From NCBI RefSeq assembly GCF_025231485.1, contig NZ_CP104003.1, forward strand, positions 1,178,001-1,242,000: 64,000 nt of DNA, written 5' to 3'. Source of the DNA: Salinirubellus salinus. Its GTDB lineage: Archaea; Halobacteriota; Halobacteria; Halobacteriales; Haloarculaceae. The notes under the pieces are model-generated. The model was given only the letters and a program-made list of their open reading frames with translations. It did not search any database and was not told the DNA's origin. Shown here piece by piece: positions 9,199 to 17,594 of the stretch; positions within the stretch are counted from its first letter, which is position 1, and each line of letters opens with the position of its first letter. The translations under genes were made by a program, and so were the position numbers.

Positions 9199-10338
9199 TC
9201 AGTTCGGGAGCGTGAACTCGATGGCCGCACCCTGCCCGAAGCCGACACACTCCGTGGCGAGGCCACGCTGCGCGTCGCGCTTGATCATCTCGTGGATGAG
9301 CGTCACGGGCAGGCGAGCACCGGTCGCACCCAGCGGGTGGCCCAGGGCGATGGCGCCGCCGTTCACGTTGTAGATGTCGTCGTCGAAGCCGAGTTCCTGC
9401 TGGCAGTAGAGACACTGCGAGGCGAACGCCTCGTTGAGTTCGACGAGGTCGTAGTCGTCCGCGGTGGTGCCCGAGCGCTCGAACAGTTCCTCACACGCCG
9501 GGATGGGACCGATGCCCATGACCTCGGGCTCGACGCCGGCGACGGCGTTGTTGCCGACCTCCGCGAGGACGTCGAGGTCGTGCTCCTCGGCGAACCCGCG
9601 CGAGGTGAGCATCAGCGCGGCCGCGCCGTCCGTGATCTGCGAGGCGTTGCCGGGCGTGACGGTGCCGTCGGCCTTGAAGACGGTCGGGAGGCCGGCGAGC
9701 TTCTCCGCGGTCGTGCCGGGGCGGATGCCCTGGTCCTCGGTGACGACCTCCTCGCCGTTGTCGACGGGGACGATCTCGTCGTCGAAGCGGCCCTCCTCGG
9801 TGGCAGCGGCGGCGCGCTGCTGCGAGCGGGCGGCGAACTCGTCCTGTGCCTCGCGCGAGACGTCGTAGCGCTCGGCGACCTCCTCGGCGGTCATCCCCAT
9901 CTGGAGCGCCGCGAGGTTGTAGTCCTCGTTCATCCGGGGGTGCATCTCCGTGTTGGCGCCCATCTTCACGCGGGACATGTTCTCGACGCCGCCCGCGATG
10001 AGGCAGTCACGCTGGCCCGCACGGATGGCGTCGGCGGCCGAGATGACGGCCTGTGCCGACGAGGCACACCAGCGGTTGATGGTCGTCGCCGGAACCGACT
10101 CACCGAGGTCCGACAGCAGCGAGATGATGCGGGCCATGTTGTTGCCCTGCTCGCTGCGCTGCTGCGCACAGCCCCACATCAGGTCGTCCACGTCCTCGCT
10201 GTCGACACCCGTCTCCGCCAGGATGTCGTCGATGACGGCCGCCGAGAGGTCCTCGCTCCGCACGTCCGCGAACACGCCGTCCTCCTTGCCGAAGGGCGTC
10301 CGCTTCGCCGAGACCACGACTGGGTCGTTGTCGCTCAT
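9199..10338 (-). CDS. Acetyl-CoA C-acyltransferase (thiolase)
   Basis: Degradative-type thiolase that cleaves 3-ketoacyl-CoA or condenses two acyl-CoAs. The 379-residue protein has the nucleophile Cys91 in [11 protein letters not shown], the His motif [20 protein letters not shown] near the C-terminus and the acid/base Cys in [12 protein letters not shown]. The last motif is usually CxGGGQG, here CVGFGQG, a small deviation that keeps the Cys. There is no OB-fold/DUF35 partner next to it, which argues for a bacterial-type FadA/AtoB thiolase rather than the archaeal HMG-CoA-synthase-associated one. Its own TATA-like gtttatc (10364-10370, minus strand) sits 26-32 bp before the ATG. Confidence 0.93.
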   Translation of the reverse strand: MSDNDPVVVSAKRTPFGKEDGVFADVRSEDLSAAVIDDILAETGVDSEDVDDLMWGCAQQRSEQGNNMARIISLLSDLGESVPATTINRWCASSAQAVISAADAIRAGQRDCLIAGGVENMSRVKMGANTEMHPRMNEDYNLAALQMGMTAEEVAERYDVSREAQDEFAARSQQRAAAATEEGRFDDEIVPVDNGEEVVTEDQGIRPGTTAEKLAGLPTVFKADGTVTPGNASQITDGAAALMLTSRGFAEEHDLDVLAEVGNNAVAGVEPEVMGIGPIPACEELFERSGTTADDYDLVELNEAFASQCLYCQQELGFDDDIYNVNGGAIALGHPLGATGARLPVTLIHEMIKRDAQRGLATECVGFGQGAAIEFTLPN

Positions 10339-10363
10339 ACACCGGAGCGTCGGACTCCCCCAT

Positions 10364-10370
10364 GATAAAC
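10364..10370 (-). promoter_or_regulatory. TATA-like element for the thiolase gene
   Basis: Read on the minus strand this is gtttatc, 26-32 bp upstream of the thiolase ATG at 10338, fitting a leaderless transcript. Confidence 0.5.
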
Positions 10371-10440
10371 ACTGCAGAATCAGGCGAGTGTGCCGCCCCC
10401 GTTCACCGGGCGCGGAGCCGTCGTCCGGTGGCGTCGGCTG

Positions 10441-10743
10441 TCAGTTGCCGACCGTCTCGAGCGCCGTCGCCTCGTAGACGCCGCCGATGTCCGTCTCGCG
10501 GACCGTCGCGGTCACCTCGCTCCCCTCGGCGGCCGCGTCGTCGCTCACGAGCGTGATGGCCTCGATGGGCCGACGGGTGAGGAACGACGTCACCCGCTCG
10601 AACCACGAGGGAGAACCACCCTTCCGGCAGACGAGGACGTATCGCGACTCCGCCAGCGTCCGCAGTTCGGCGTCCAGTTCGTACTCGTCGAGTTCCGCGG
10701 GGTCGACCACGTGGACGACCTCGCCGCGGAGCGTCTCGGCCAT
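10441..10743 (-). CDS. Conserved haloarchaeal protein of unknown function
   Basis: A 100-residue protein without recognised motif. It begins MAETLRGEVVHVVDPAELDEYELDAELRTLAESRYVLV and ends in a beta-rich segment (EVTATVRETDIGGVYEATALETVG), suggesting a compact mixed alpha/beta or small barrel fold. The ATG at 10743 is preferred over an upstream frame extension of 23 residues whose composition is unlike the protein. It is divergent from the aminotransferase gene, with about 115 bp between the starts. I believe it belongs to one of the haloarchaeal DUF families, but cannot name it with certainty. Confidence 0.6.
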   Translation of the reverse strand: MAETLRGEVVHVVDPAELDEYELDAELRTLAESRYVLVCRKGGSPSWFERVTSFLTRRPIEAITLVSDDAAAEGSEVTATVRETDIGGVYEATALETVGN

Positions 10744-10857
10744 GTGGACGCGACGCCCCGAGCGCGGATGTGTCTTTCCGGTCGACCGTGTCACCGACCC
10801 TGTCGCGACCACAAGTACCTTGCCGGACCCCCGCCGTCACTCACGTACTCAGCTACC

Positions 10858-11967
10858 ATGGAGAAATCGGAGTACACGGACGACTACCCGGAGAAGCGGC
10901 TCTACCTCCCCGGCCCGACGGAGGTGCGCGAGGACGTCATCGAGGCGATGGCCCAGCCGATGTTCGGTCACCGGATGGACCGGATGACCGACCTCTACAC
11001 GACCATCGTCGAGGACACCAAGGAGTTCCTCGGGACCACGAACGACGTCGTCGTGCTCTCGGCGTCGGGGACGGAGTTCTGGGAGGCCACGACGCTCAAC
11101 CTCGTCGACGAGCACATGGCCGTCGGCACGTGCGGCAGTTTCAGCGAACGGCAGGCCAACGTCGCCGAACGGCTCGGCAAGGACGTCGACCGGCTGGCGT
11201 ACGACTGGGGCGAGGCGGTCAAGCCCGAGGACGTTCGCGAGTTCCTGGAGGAGAGCGAGAAGACCTACGACGCGTTCGGCACCGTGATGAACGAGACGTC
11301 GACCGGCGTCCGCAACCCCATCGAAGAGATCGGCGAGGTGCTGCAGGACTTCCCGGACACCTACTTCGTCGTCGACGCCATCTCCTGTCTCGGCGGCGAC
11401 GAGATAGACATCGAGGCCGCGGGCATCGACGCCATCTTCACGTCCACGCAGAAGGCGTTCGCCATGCCGCCGGGCCTCGCCGTCTGCGCGGTGAGCGACG
11501 ACGCCTACGAGCGCGAACTCGAGAAGGACAGCGCCTCGTGGTACGGCGGGTTCCAGCGCACCATCGACTACTACGAGCGCAAGGGACAGACCCACTCCAC
11601 GCCGGCCATCCCCATCATGCTCGCCTACCGCAAGCAGATGAAGCACATGCTGGAGGAGGGCCACACGGCCCGCGACCAGCGCCACCGGGAGATGGCCGAG
11701 TACACCCGCGAGTGGGCACGCGAGCACTTCGACGTGTTCCCCGAGGCAGGCTACGAGTCACAGACGGTGACCTGCGTCGAGAACACGCGTGGCATCGACG
11801 TGGCCGCCACGATAGACGAGGTCAGCGAGAAGTACGACTTCGTGTTCTCGAACGGCTACGGCTCGCAGCTCGGCGAGAAGACGTTCCGCATCGGGCACAT
11901 GGGTGAGCACGACCTCGAGAGTATCGAGGAACTCACGGACGCCATCGAGGACGTCGCCGGGTTGTAA
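10858..11967 (+). CDS. Class V aminotransferase, alanine-glyoxylate / serine-pyruvate type
   Basis: PLP enzyme of fold type I that moves an amino group between an amino acid and glyoxylate or pyruvate. The 369-residue protein opens with the family's YLPGPTEVREDV segment. SASGTEFWEATTLNLV binds the cofactor phosphate, and the Schiff-base lysine is Lys199 in FTSTQKAFAMPPGLAV. The Asp preceding it (VVDAISCLGG, Asp173) contacts the PLP ring nitrogen. Start is the ATG at 10858, preceded by tctcagctacc; the longer open frame upstream is non-coding in composition. It could also serve as a phosphoserine or aspartate aminotransferase paralogue, but the segment order best fits the AGXT/SPT group. Confidence 0.88.
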   Translation: MEKSEYTDDYPEKRLYLPGPTEVREDVIEAMAQPMFGHRMDRMTDLYTTIVEDTKEFLGTTNDVVVLSASGTEFWEATTLNLVDEHMAVGTCGSFSERQANVAERLGKDVDRLAYDWGEAVKPEDVREFLEESEKTYDAFGTVMNETSTGVRNPIEEIGEVLQDFPDTYFVVDAISCLGGDEIDIEAAGIDAIFTSTQKAFAMPPGLAVCAVSDDAYERELEKDSASWYGGFQRTIDYYERKGQTHSTPAIPIMLAYRKQMKHMLEEGHTARDQRHREMAEYTREWAREHFDVFPEAGYESQTVTCVENTRGIDVAATIDEVSEKYDFVFSNGYGSQLGEKTFRIGHMGEHDLESIEELTDAIEDVAGL

Positions 11968-11986
11968 CCGCTGTCAGCTATCCCCG

Positions 11987-12355
11987 TCAGCACGGCGCGA
12001 CCGTATCGCCTCGGACTCGGTCGGTCCCGGCCCCCGACACTCGGTAGGTCGCCTCCGAGTACGTGTCACCGACTAACTCCCCATCTTCCGTCTCCTCCAC
12101 GACGTAGTAGGGGACTCTGACATCGACGAGGATCCCACCCACTTCGGCCCCGACCACGGACGACTCGGGAGCGACGACCGGGGCAACGCCGATACCGTAG
12201 TCGCTGAGGCAGTGGGCACTGGCCAACTGCGCGTCGAGATAGGCTTCCTCCGCGGCGAATGCGCGATTCTCGCTCGCCTCTACGGCGGAAAAGCCCACGC
12301 CGAGAAGCAGGAGCGAGAGGACCAGGCCGACTGCCAGTTCTCGTCTGGAGGGCAT
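11987..12355 (-). CDS. Small membrane-anchored or exported protein, unknown function
   Basis: A 122-residue protein with a single N-terminal hydrophobic helix (about residues 8-27, LAVGLVLSLLLLGVGFSAV) after three basic residues, so it is probably a signal anchor. The rest is predicted extracellular, acidic and beta-rich (VVGAEVGGILVDVRVPYYVVEETEDGE). There are two cysteines, at about 49 and at the very C-terminus (TVAPC), which could form a disulphide. No family recognised. It converges with the aminotransferase gene 20 bp away. Base composition looks slightly lower in GC than the neighbours, which may mean a recently acquired or fast-evolving gene. Confidence 0.62.
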   Translation of the reverse strand: MPSRRELAVGLVLSLLLLGVGFSAVEASENRAFAAEEAYLDAQLASAHCLSDYGIGVAPVVAPESSVVGAEVGGILVDVRVPYYVVEETEDGELVGDTYSEATYRVSGAGTDRVRGDTVAPC

Positions 12356-12431
12356 CTAACAGGGAGTACCGAAAACGGCGGTGAATACTTCGGGTCGCTG
12401 TGCTGTCGCGGTGACCACCAGCACACTCACC

Positions 12432-12468
12432 CGCTGCGAGGGCCGAAGGCCCGAGCAGCGCCTTTTTC
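12432..12468 (+). terminator. Long hairpin followed by T5
   Basis: The arms cgctgc and gcagcg enclose a second stem gggcc-gaa-ggccc, with a ga/ga internal mismatch between them. On the plus strand the hairpin is followed directly by cctttttc, the form of an intrinsic terminator. There is no plus-strand gene immediately upstream, so its natural transcript is unclear. Confidence 0.45.
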
Positions 12469-12488
12469 ATCGACGTTTTTGCGCGAGC

Positions 12489-12507
12489 GGTCGGCCGAAG
12501 GCCGACC
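12489..12507. repeat. Perfect 8-bp inverted repeat with gaa loop
   Basis: The stem ggtcggcc / ggccgacc encloses a gaa loop, 18 bp beyond the stop codon of the oxidoreductase beta subunit gene. It shares the ggccgaaggcc core with the neighbouring hairpin. It may stop or stabilise the 3' end of the korAB message. Confidence 0.5.
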
Positions 12508-12525
12508 CGAGCGGAAAATGGTCGT

Positions 12526-13389
12526 TTAGTAGAACTCTCTGACCAGGTCCATCATGTCCTCGGGCGGCTCGTCGCCGATGTCGTTCATCGGCCCCTCGAT
12601 GCCCTCGCGCTGCTCGAAGCCGACGGAGGAGTCGTCCTGGTAGATGACGCCCTGGTACTCCTTGTCGCGGTCCATGATCTTGTCCTTCGCGGCGTCGTAG
12701 TCGCTCGGGTCGTGGTCCTCCTCGCCGAGGTCCACGAGCGAGTCGCGGAAGTAGTCGTACGTGTCGACGTCGTTGAACGTGACACACGGCGAGAACACGT
12801 TGACGAAGCCGAAGCCGTCGTGCTCGATGGCCTTCTGGACGATCTCCGCGTGACGCTGCGCGTCGGAGGAGAACGACTGGGCGATGAACGTGCCGCCGGC
12901 GGCGAGCGCGAGCGCGAGCGGGTTGACCGGCTGCTGGTTCGTCCCGTCCGGGCTCGTCGAGGTCTCGAAGTCCTCGCGGCTGGTCGGCGAGAACTGCCCC
13001 TTCGTCAGCCCGTAGATGCGGTTGTCCATGACGACGTAGGTCATGTCGACGTTCCGGCGGACGGCGTGGACGAAGTGGCCAGCACCGATGGAGTAGCCGT
13101 CGCCGTCACCGCCGGCGACCATCACTTCCAGTTCGGGGTTGGCCATCTTCACGCCCGTGCCGACCGGGAGCGCGCGACCGTGGACGCCGTGGAGCGCGTA
13201 GCTGTGCATGTACGTCCCGATCTTGCCAGAGCAACCGATACCCGCGACGACGAACGTGTTGTCGGGGTCGTTGCCCGTCTCGGCGAGGGCCTTCATCATG
13301 CCGTTCATCGTCCCGAAGTCGCCACAACCGGGACACCACGTGGGCTGTGCGTCGGACTTGAAATCCGTGAATCGAACGTTTGAGCTCAT
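12526..13389 (-). CDS. korB: 2-oxoacid:ferredoxin oxidoreductase beta subunit (2-oxoglutarate type likely)
   Basis: TPP- and Fe-S-binding subunit of the enzyme that decarboxylates a 2-oxoacid to its acyl-CoA and reduces ferredoxin. The 287-residue protein has the TPP motif GGDGDGYSIGAGHF and the partner MDNRIYGLTKGQ. Cysteines that can hold its 4Fe-4S cluster are Cys19, Cys22 (TWCPGCGDF), Cys53 (GIGCSGK) and one near residue 198 (FSPCVTF). The ATG overlaps the alpha-subunit stop by four bases (ATGA), so the two are translationally coupled. Substrate (2-oxoglutarate versus pyruvate) rests on the resemblance of the alpha subunit's N-terminus to haloarchaeal KorA, recalled rather than computed. 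Confidence 0.92.
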   Translation of the reverse strand: MSSNVRFTDFKSDAQPTWCPGCGDFGTMNGMMKALAETGNDPDNTFVVAGIGCSGKIGTYMHSYALHGVHGRALPVGTGVKMANPELEVMVAGGDGDGYSIGAGHFVHAVRRNVDMTYVVMDNRIYGLTKGQFSPTSREDFETSTSPDGTNQQPVNPLALALAAGGTFIAQSFSSDAQRHAEIVQKAIEHDGFGFVNVFSPCVTFNDVDTYDYFRDSLVDLGEEDHDPSDYDAAKDKIMDRDKEYQGVIYQDDSSVGFEQREGIEGPMNDIGDEPPEDMMDLVREFY

Positions 13390-15158
13390 TCTGCTTCCAC
13401 CTCCTCGGCCGCCGCCTGACCGAGTTCTTCCTTGATTCGCTGTGCGAGTTCGTCCGCCTTGAACCGCACGCCTGTGTACTTGTTGATACGTTTCACGCGC
13501 TGGAGCGTGTCGTGCTCGAGCACGTCCGCCCACTGACCGGTGGCGTTACACTCGACGACGATGACGTCGTCGGCCTGCTCGAACGCCTCGTTCAGGTCCG
13601 CCCGCGGGAAGATGTAGGGCGTCGAGAGGAACCGGATGGAGATGTCGTCCTCCTCGAGGAAGTCCATCGCCTCGCGGATGGCGCCCTCGTTCGAACCCCA
13701 CGAGACGACGAGCGTGTCGGCGTCCGGGTCGCCGAACTCACGCGGCGACCAGTCCTCGCGCTCCCGGGCGGTCTGGACCTTGCGCTCGCGTTTCTCGACC
13801 TGTTCGACGCGGACCTCCGTGTCCTCGGTCCGACGACCGAGTTCGTCGTGTTCGAGGCCGGTCGTCATGTGGGCGCCGCCCTCGACGCCGGGGAAGGTGC
13901 GTGGCGAGATGCCGTCCTCGGTCGCGGCGTGCGGGGTGAACTGACCCTGGTCGTTGGTGTTGTCCTCGATGCCCCCGGCGTCGACGACGTTGCCGCGGTC
14001 GATCTCGACCTCGCTCATGTCGAACGTGTCGGGCGAGAACGTCTGCTCGGAGACGGCGAGCGCGAGGTCCGAGACCAGATAGACCGGGGTCTGGTACTTC
14101 TCGGCCATGTTGAACGCCTCGACGGTCTTCCAGAAGCACTCCGAGACCGTCGTGGGGGCGATGACGAACCGCGGTATCTCGCCGTGGCCACCGTAGAGCG
14201 TCATGTTCAGGTCGCCCTGTTCCTGCTTCGTCGGCATCCCCGTGGAGGGGCCGGAGCGCATCACGTCACAGATGACCAGCGGCGTCTCCGTCTGGGCGAT
14301 GAGGCCGAACGTCTCGCTCATCAGGTCGATACCCGGCCCGGAGGTGGCGGTCATCGAACGGGCGCCGGCGCGCGCGGCACCGAGCGCCATGTTGATGGCC
14401 GAGAGTTCGTCCTCGGCCTGGACGACCTTCCCACCGTAGCGGTCGATGCGGCCGACGAGGTACTGCATCACGTCCGTCGCGGGCGTGATGGGGTACCCGG
14501 CGTAGAACCGACAGCCGGCGGCGAGCGCGCCCATCCCGATGGCCTCGTCGCCGTTGAGGAGGACGTAGTCCTCGTCGGTCGTCTCCATGTTGTAGTCCGT
14601 GTCGAGGTCGTACTCCTCGCGGACGTACTCGGCGCCGAGTCGGGCGGCCTTCTTGTTCGTGTCGACGATGGAACTCCCCTTGTCGCCGAAGCGCTTCTGG
14701 AGCGCCTCGTCGAGGTTCTCGATGGGGAAGTCGCCGACCTCACACGCCGCGCCGAGCGCGACGATGTTGCGGACGATGGCGCCGCCGGCCTCCTCGGCCA
14801 GCCCCTTCAGGGGCACGTCGAGGCCGATCATCCCCTCGGGGGCCTCGAAGTCGCTCATCATCGTGCGCTCGCCGTCGTAGATGATGACCGACCCTTCGTG
14901 GAGTTCGTCCATGTTCTCGTCGACGGTGCGCTGGGTCAGGGCGATGAGGATGTCGAGCCGGTCGACGACACTCTCCACCCGGTCCACGGACGTGCGAATC
15001 TTGTAGGCGGTGTACCCACCTCGAATGCGGGACGCGAAGTCCTTCGAGGTGAAGACGTGACGCCCGGCCCGCGAGAGCGCCTGGGCGAATATCTTCCCGG
15101 TGGAGTCGATGCCGTCGCCGGCTTCGCCACCGATGGCCCAGTTCAGGTCCTCTGGCAT
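13386..15158 (-). CDS. korA: 2-oxoacid:ferredoxin oxidoreductase alpha subunit (gamma-alpha fusion)
   Basis: Large subunit of the same oxidoreductase, 590 residues. Residues ~1-190 are the gamma-type domain (AIGGEAGDGIDSTGKIFAQA), fused to the alpha (pyrimidine-binding) domain starting near NGDEAIGMGALAAGCRFY, which includes YPITPATDVMQYLV and TSGPGIDLMSE. The C-terminal ~120 residues form the domain II/III region. This two-subunit haloarchaeal architecture lacks separate delta ferredoxin subunits. Start is the ATG at 15158; 21 residues of upstream open frame are not conserved-looking. It forms a two-gene operon with the beta subunit. A divergent flavin reductase gene 166 bp away could recycle the reduced ferredoxin. 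Confidence 0.92.
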   Translation of the reverse strand: MPEDLNWAIGGEAGDGIDSTGKIFAQALSRAGRHVFTSKDFASRIRGGYTAYKIRTSVDRVESVVDRLDILIALTQRTVDENMDELHEGSVIIYDGERTMMSDFEAPEGMIGLDVPLKGLAEEAGGAIVRNIVALGAACEVGDFPIENLDEALQKRFGDKGSSIVDTNKKAARLGAEYVREEYDLDTDYNMETTDEDYVLLNGDEAIGMGALAAGCRFYAGYPITPATDVMQYLVGRIDRYGGKVVQAEDELSAINMALGAARAGARSMTATSGPGIDLMSETFGLIAQTETPLVICDVMRSGPSTGMPTKQEQGDLNMTLYGGHGEIPRFVIAPTTVSECFWKTVEAFNMAEKYQTPVYLVSDLALAVSEQTFSPDTFDMSEVEIDRGNVVDAGGIEDNTNDQGQFTPHAATEDGISPRTFPGVEGGAHMTTGLEHDELGRRTEDTEVRVEQVEKRERKVQTAREREDWSPREFGDPDADTLVVSWGSNEGAIREAMDFLEEDDISIRFLSTPYIFPRADLNEAFEQADDVIVVECNATGQWADVLEHDTLQRVKRINKYTGVRFKADELAQRIKEELGQAAAEEVEAE

Positions 15159-15324
15159 ACTGCTTCGGCGTTCCTCGCGCCGCACGTTAAGCCTTCTGAA
15201 TATTGCCACCACAACCGGCAACGGGGACCGCGTTTACCCACCGTCCGGGCGGTCTCACGCGAGGTGTCGGACGGTCCCGTGACCGAAACGAAACACCGTT
15301 GGGCAGGGGCCGTCCAGACCACGT

Positions 15325-15978
15325 ATGGACCAGACTGCCGTTCGAGTGGCCGCGGTGCGTGACTGTGGCCCCGACGCCGTCGCCATCGAGTTCGAGACGC
15401 CGGCGGGGTTCGACGCCCGCCCCGGCCAGTTCGTGAAACTGACCGCCACCCTCGAGGGCGAGGACGTCTCCCGGTTCTACACCATCTCCTCGCCGGACGT
15501 CGACGACACCTTCGAGACCACCGTCGGGTACGACCCCGACGAGGGCGGCCCGTTCAGCGAGTACCTGCTGGCCATCGAGGCCGGCGACGAGGTGACGCTG
15601 GCCGGCCCGTTCGGCAACGACTACTACGAGGACGAACCCCGCGTCGTCGTCCTCGCCGGCGGCCCCGGCATCGGCCCGGCGGTCGGCATCGCCGAGCGCG
15701 CCATCGCCGACGGGGGCGAGGCAGCTGTGGTCTACGTCGACGACCAGCCGCTCCACGAGGACCGACTCGCCACGCTCGCCGAGCACGGTGCGACGGTGGA
15801 GACGTACGGGCAGGACGACGAGGATGCGTTCGGCACGGCCGTCCAGGACGTGCTCACCGGGGGCGAGGGCGAGCAGGTGTTCGTCTACGGCTTCGCCGAC
15901 TTCCTCGAGCGTGCCGAGGCCGCCATCGAGGCCGCGGGTGGGGAGTACGACGAGGCGAAGGCCGAGAACTTCGGCTGA
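15325..15978 (+). CDS. FAD-dependent oxidoreductase of the ferredoxin-NADP+ reductase family
   Basis: Transfers electrons between FAD and NAD(P)H, with a protein or small acceptor partner. The 217-residue protein has the FAD-binding motif RFYTISSP (about residues 50-57, the RxY[TS] signature). The second FAD segment is GDEVTLAGPFGN, and the NAD(P) motif is VVLAGGPGIGPAVGIAERA. There is no 2Fe-2S domain; the chain ends in YDEAKAENFG, without the terminal aromatic that stacks on the flavin in plant-type FNR. It is divergent from korAB, and a role in ferredoxin:NAD(P)H exchange is inference from that position. It could equally serve a flavohaemoglobin-like or dioxygenase partner. Confidence 0.85.
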   Translation: MDQTAVRVAAVRDCGPDAVAIEFETPAGFDARPGQFVKLTATLEGEDVSRFYTISSPDVDDTFETTVGYDPDEGGPFSEYLLAIEAGDEVTLAGPFGNDYYEDEPRVVVLAGGPGIGPAVGIAERAIADGGEAAVVYVDDQPLHEDRLATLAEHGATVETYGQDDEDAFGTAVQDVLTGGEGEQVFVYGFADFLERAEAAIEAAGGEYDEAKAENFG

Positions 15979-16000
15979 ACGGCACCTGCCGCGGGCGACG

Positions 16001-17527
16001 TCACTCTGCGGCGACCCCTACATCCGGCCATTCCGAGAAACACCCGTCGAAGAACGTCTCACGCTGCCGGGCGAGGTACTCCCGCTGGGCCGCGTGTATC
16101 GCCTCGGTGATGGACGCTCCCGCCTCGAGTCGGGCCGCGACCTGTGACCGCTTCCACGCCGCCGGCGTTCGCCGTCGTCGCGCCCGGTCACGCAACGGCT
16201 CGACCCACTCGGCCGCTCGGTCCTCGGAGAGCCCACACTCGACGAGGCCGGCGGTGGCCGTCTCGAGGAGGTCGTCGAGACACTCGGCGACGTCGGTCGT
16301 CGTCTCCCCCTCGGCGGTGATGTAGGTGACGTCGCCGTCCATGCCCTCCCGTGCGGCCGCGTAGAAGTTCTCTCTCGCCTGTTCCCACGGGAGGTCGGCG
16401 ACCGGGTGGTCGGTCGACGGGAAGCCGGTCATCGCGCCCGCGAAGGCGGCGAGGAACGCCGTGGTGTCGCGGAGCGTCGGCTGCCCGGGGAGCGGACGGA
16501 ACTCGATACGGGCGTTCGCGGCGGCCTTCGACGACCCGTCGAAGACGGGTCGGACCCACCGCCAGAAACTCCCGTGTTTGTGGCGGAAGTGGACGAACTC
16601 GTCGTCGAACCGTTCACCAGCCGTGATGGCGGCCGGCACGAGCACGCGGTCCTCGACGATACGGTCGACCGCGTCGCGTGGCCGGTCGACGTCGGCCGGG
16701 AACCGCACCTTCGCGGGGCCGTCGGACGGGTTCATCATGTCCTCGTACACGGGGATGCGGTTCTCCATCCAGCCGTCCTGGAGCACGGTCCGCGGGTCCG
16801 GGTCGTCGTACAGGTCCGGCGGGAACAACGGAGAGTTCACCCCGAGTGCCAGCATCGGCCCGGCGATGCGGAGGGCGTAGCCGAAGTACCGGGGGAGGTC
16901 GGCCGCCCGCTGGAGCTGGAAGTGCGGTTGGATGGACGTGGTGAGGCTCACGGGGCCCGGGTTGTCGGCCTCGAGGGTCACCCCGGGGACGTCGATGTGC
17001 CCACCGATCCTCCGCGCGCTGCTGGCGAACCCGTGGTACCGGACCGCGTTGCTCACGTTGATGGCCAGGACGAGTCCCTCCTCGTGGGTCGCCTCCAGCA
17101 GGTACGACCGGGTCGAGTGGTCGGTCGGGCCGATGGTCCACATCCCGTCGCTCACGAGCCTGATGCCGTGGTCGGCGGTCCACTCCTCGGTCGCCGTGAG
17201 CTTCGCCTCCAGCTCCTTCGCCATCGCGTCGAGGCCGGCCTCGTTGCACGGCTGGACGCTACTCGTGAGTTCGGTGTTGTGGAGCCCCAGTTCCTTCTCG
17301 AACCCCAGGAACTGCAGCAGCGACCGGTGGACGCGCCGGATGCTGCCGTCCGTCTCGTCCACGGCGTAGAACTCGTACTCGAGGCCGACGGTCGTCTGTG
17401 GGTTGTCGAAGGTCCCCGCCTCGAGGTGTTCGATCACGAAGTCTCCCTCGGCTCGCACCTGTGCCTCGAACTCGTCGAACGATATCTCACGGGACGCCAT
17501 CAGCCGGTCAACCGGATTGTCAGTCAT
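16001..17527 (-). CDS. GCS2-type glutamate-cysteine ligase-like / carboxylate-amine ligase
   Basis: ATP-grasp-like ligase of the GCS2 family that would join a carboxylate, classically glutamate, to an amine such as cysteine. Gamma-glutamylcysteine is the main thiol of haloarchaea. The 508-residue protein starts MTDNPVDRLMASREIS and has TVGLEYEFYAVDE (family metal/glutamate-binding Glu residues), the central RIGGHIDVPGVTL and FRPLPGQPTLRDTTAFLAAFAGA. It is longer than bacterial YbdK-type ligases (~370 residues), with an additional C-terminal helical segment. The ATG at 17527 is preferred to a TTG two codons upstream. The true substrate is uncertain; a different haloarchaeal protein has been reported as the main GshA. 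Confidence 0.82.
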   Translation of the reverse strand: MTDNPVDRLMASREISFDEFEAQVRAEGDFVIEHLEAGTFDNPQTTVGLEYEFYAVDETDGSIRRVHRSLLQFLGFEKELGLHNTELTSSVQPCNEAGLDAMAKELEAKLTATEEWTADHGIRLVSDGMWTIGPTDHSTRSYLLEATHEEGLVLAINVSNAVRYHGFASSARRIGGHIDVPGVTLEADNPGPVSLTTSIQPHFQLQRAADLPRYFGYALRIAGPMLALGVNSPLFPPDLYDDPDPRTVLQDGWMENRIPVYEDMMNPSDGPAKVRFPADVDRPRDAVDRIVEDRVLVPAAITAGERFDDEFVHFRHKHGSFWRWVRPVFDGSSKAAANARIEFRPLPGQPTLRDTTAFLAAFAGAMTGFPSTDHPVADLPWEQARENFYAAAREGMDGDVTYITAEGETTTDVAECLDDLLETATAGLVECGLSEDRAAEWVEPLRDRARRRRTPAAWKRSQVAARLEAGASITEAIHAAQREYLARQRETFFDGCFSEWPDVGVAAE

Positions 17528-17594
17528 TGACAAGGTTGATGGCCGTTCGAGCTAATAACTCATCCCCCCGGTCTCGACCCCGACAGCGGCTCGC

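Noticed and set aside
9199-10338. Idea that the thiolase is the archaeal type that works with an OB-fold protein and HMG-CoA synthase
   Set aside because: Neither partner gene is adjacent, and the protein keeps the two cysteines and histidine of an independent thiolase.
8245-10365. A 706-codon plus-strand open frame
   Set aside because: It is antisense to the BtrH-like and thiolase genes, whose motifs are complete, and its translation is repetitive Val/Arg/Glu with no family resemblance.
12066-12470. Minus-strand frame beginning MKKALLGPSALAAG that looks like a lipoprotein signal
   Set aside because: The signal-like start falls on the hairpin at 12432-12468, and the remainder overlaps the exported small protein in another frame with Arg-rich composition.
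13380-15362. A 660-codon plus-strand open frame
   Set aside because: Antisense to korA; the composition is that of a shadow and the minus-strand frame has all expected motifs.
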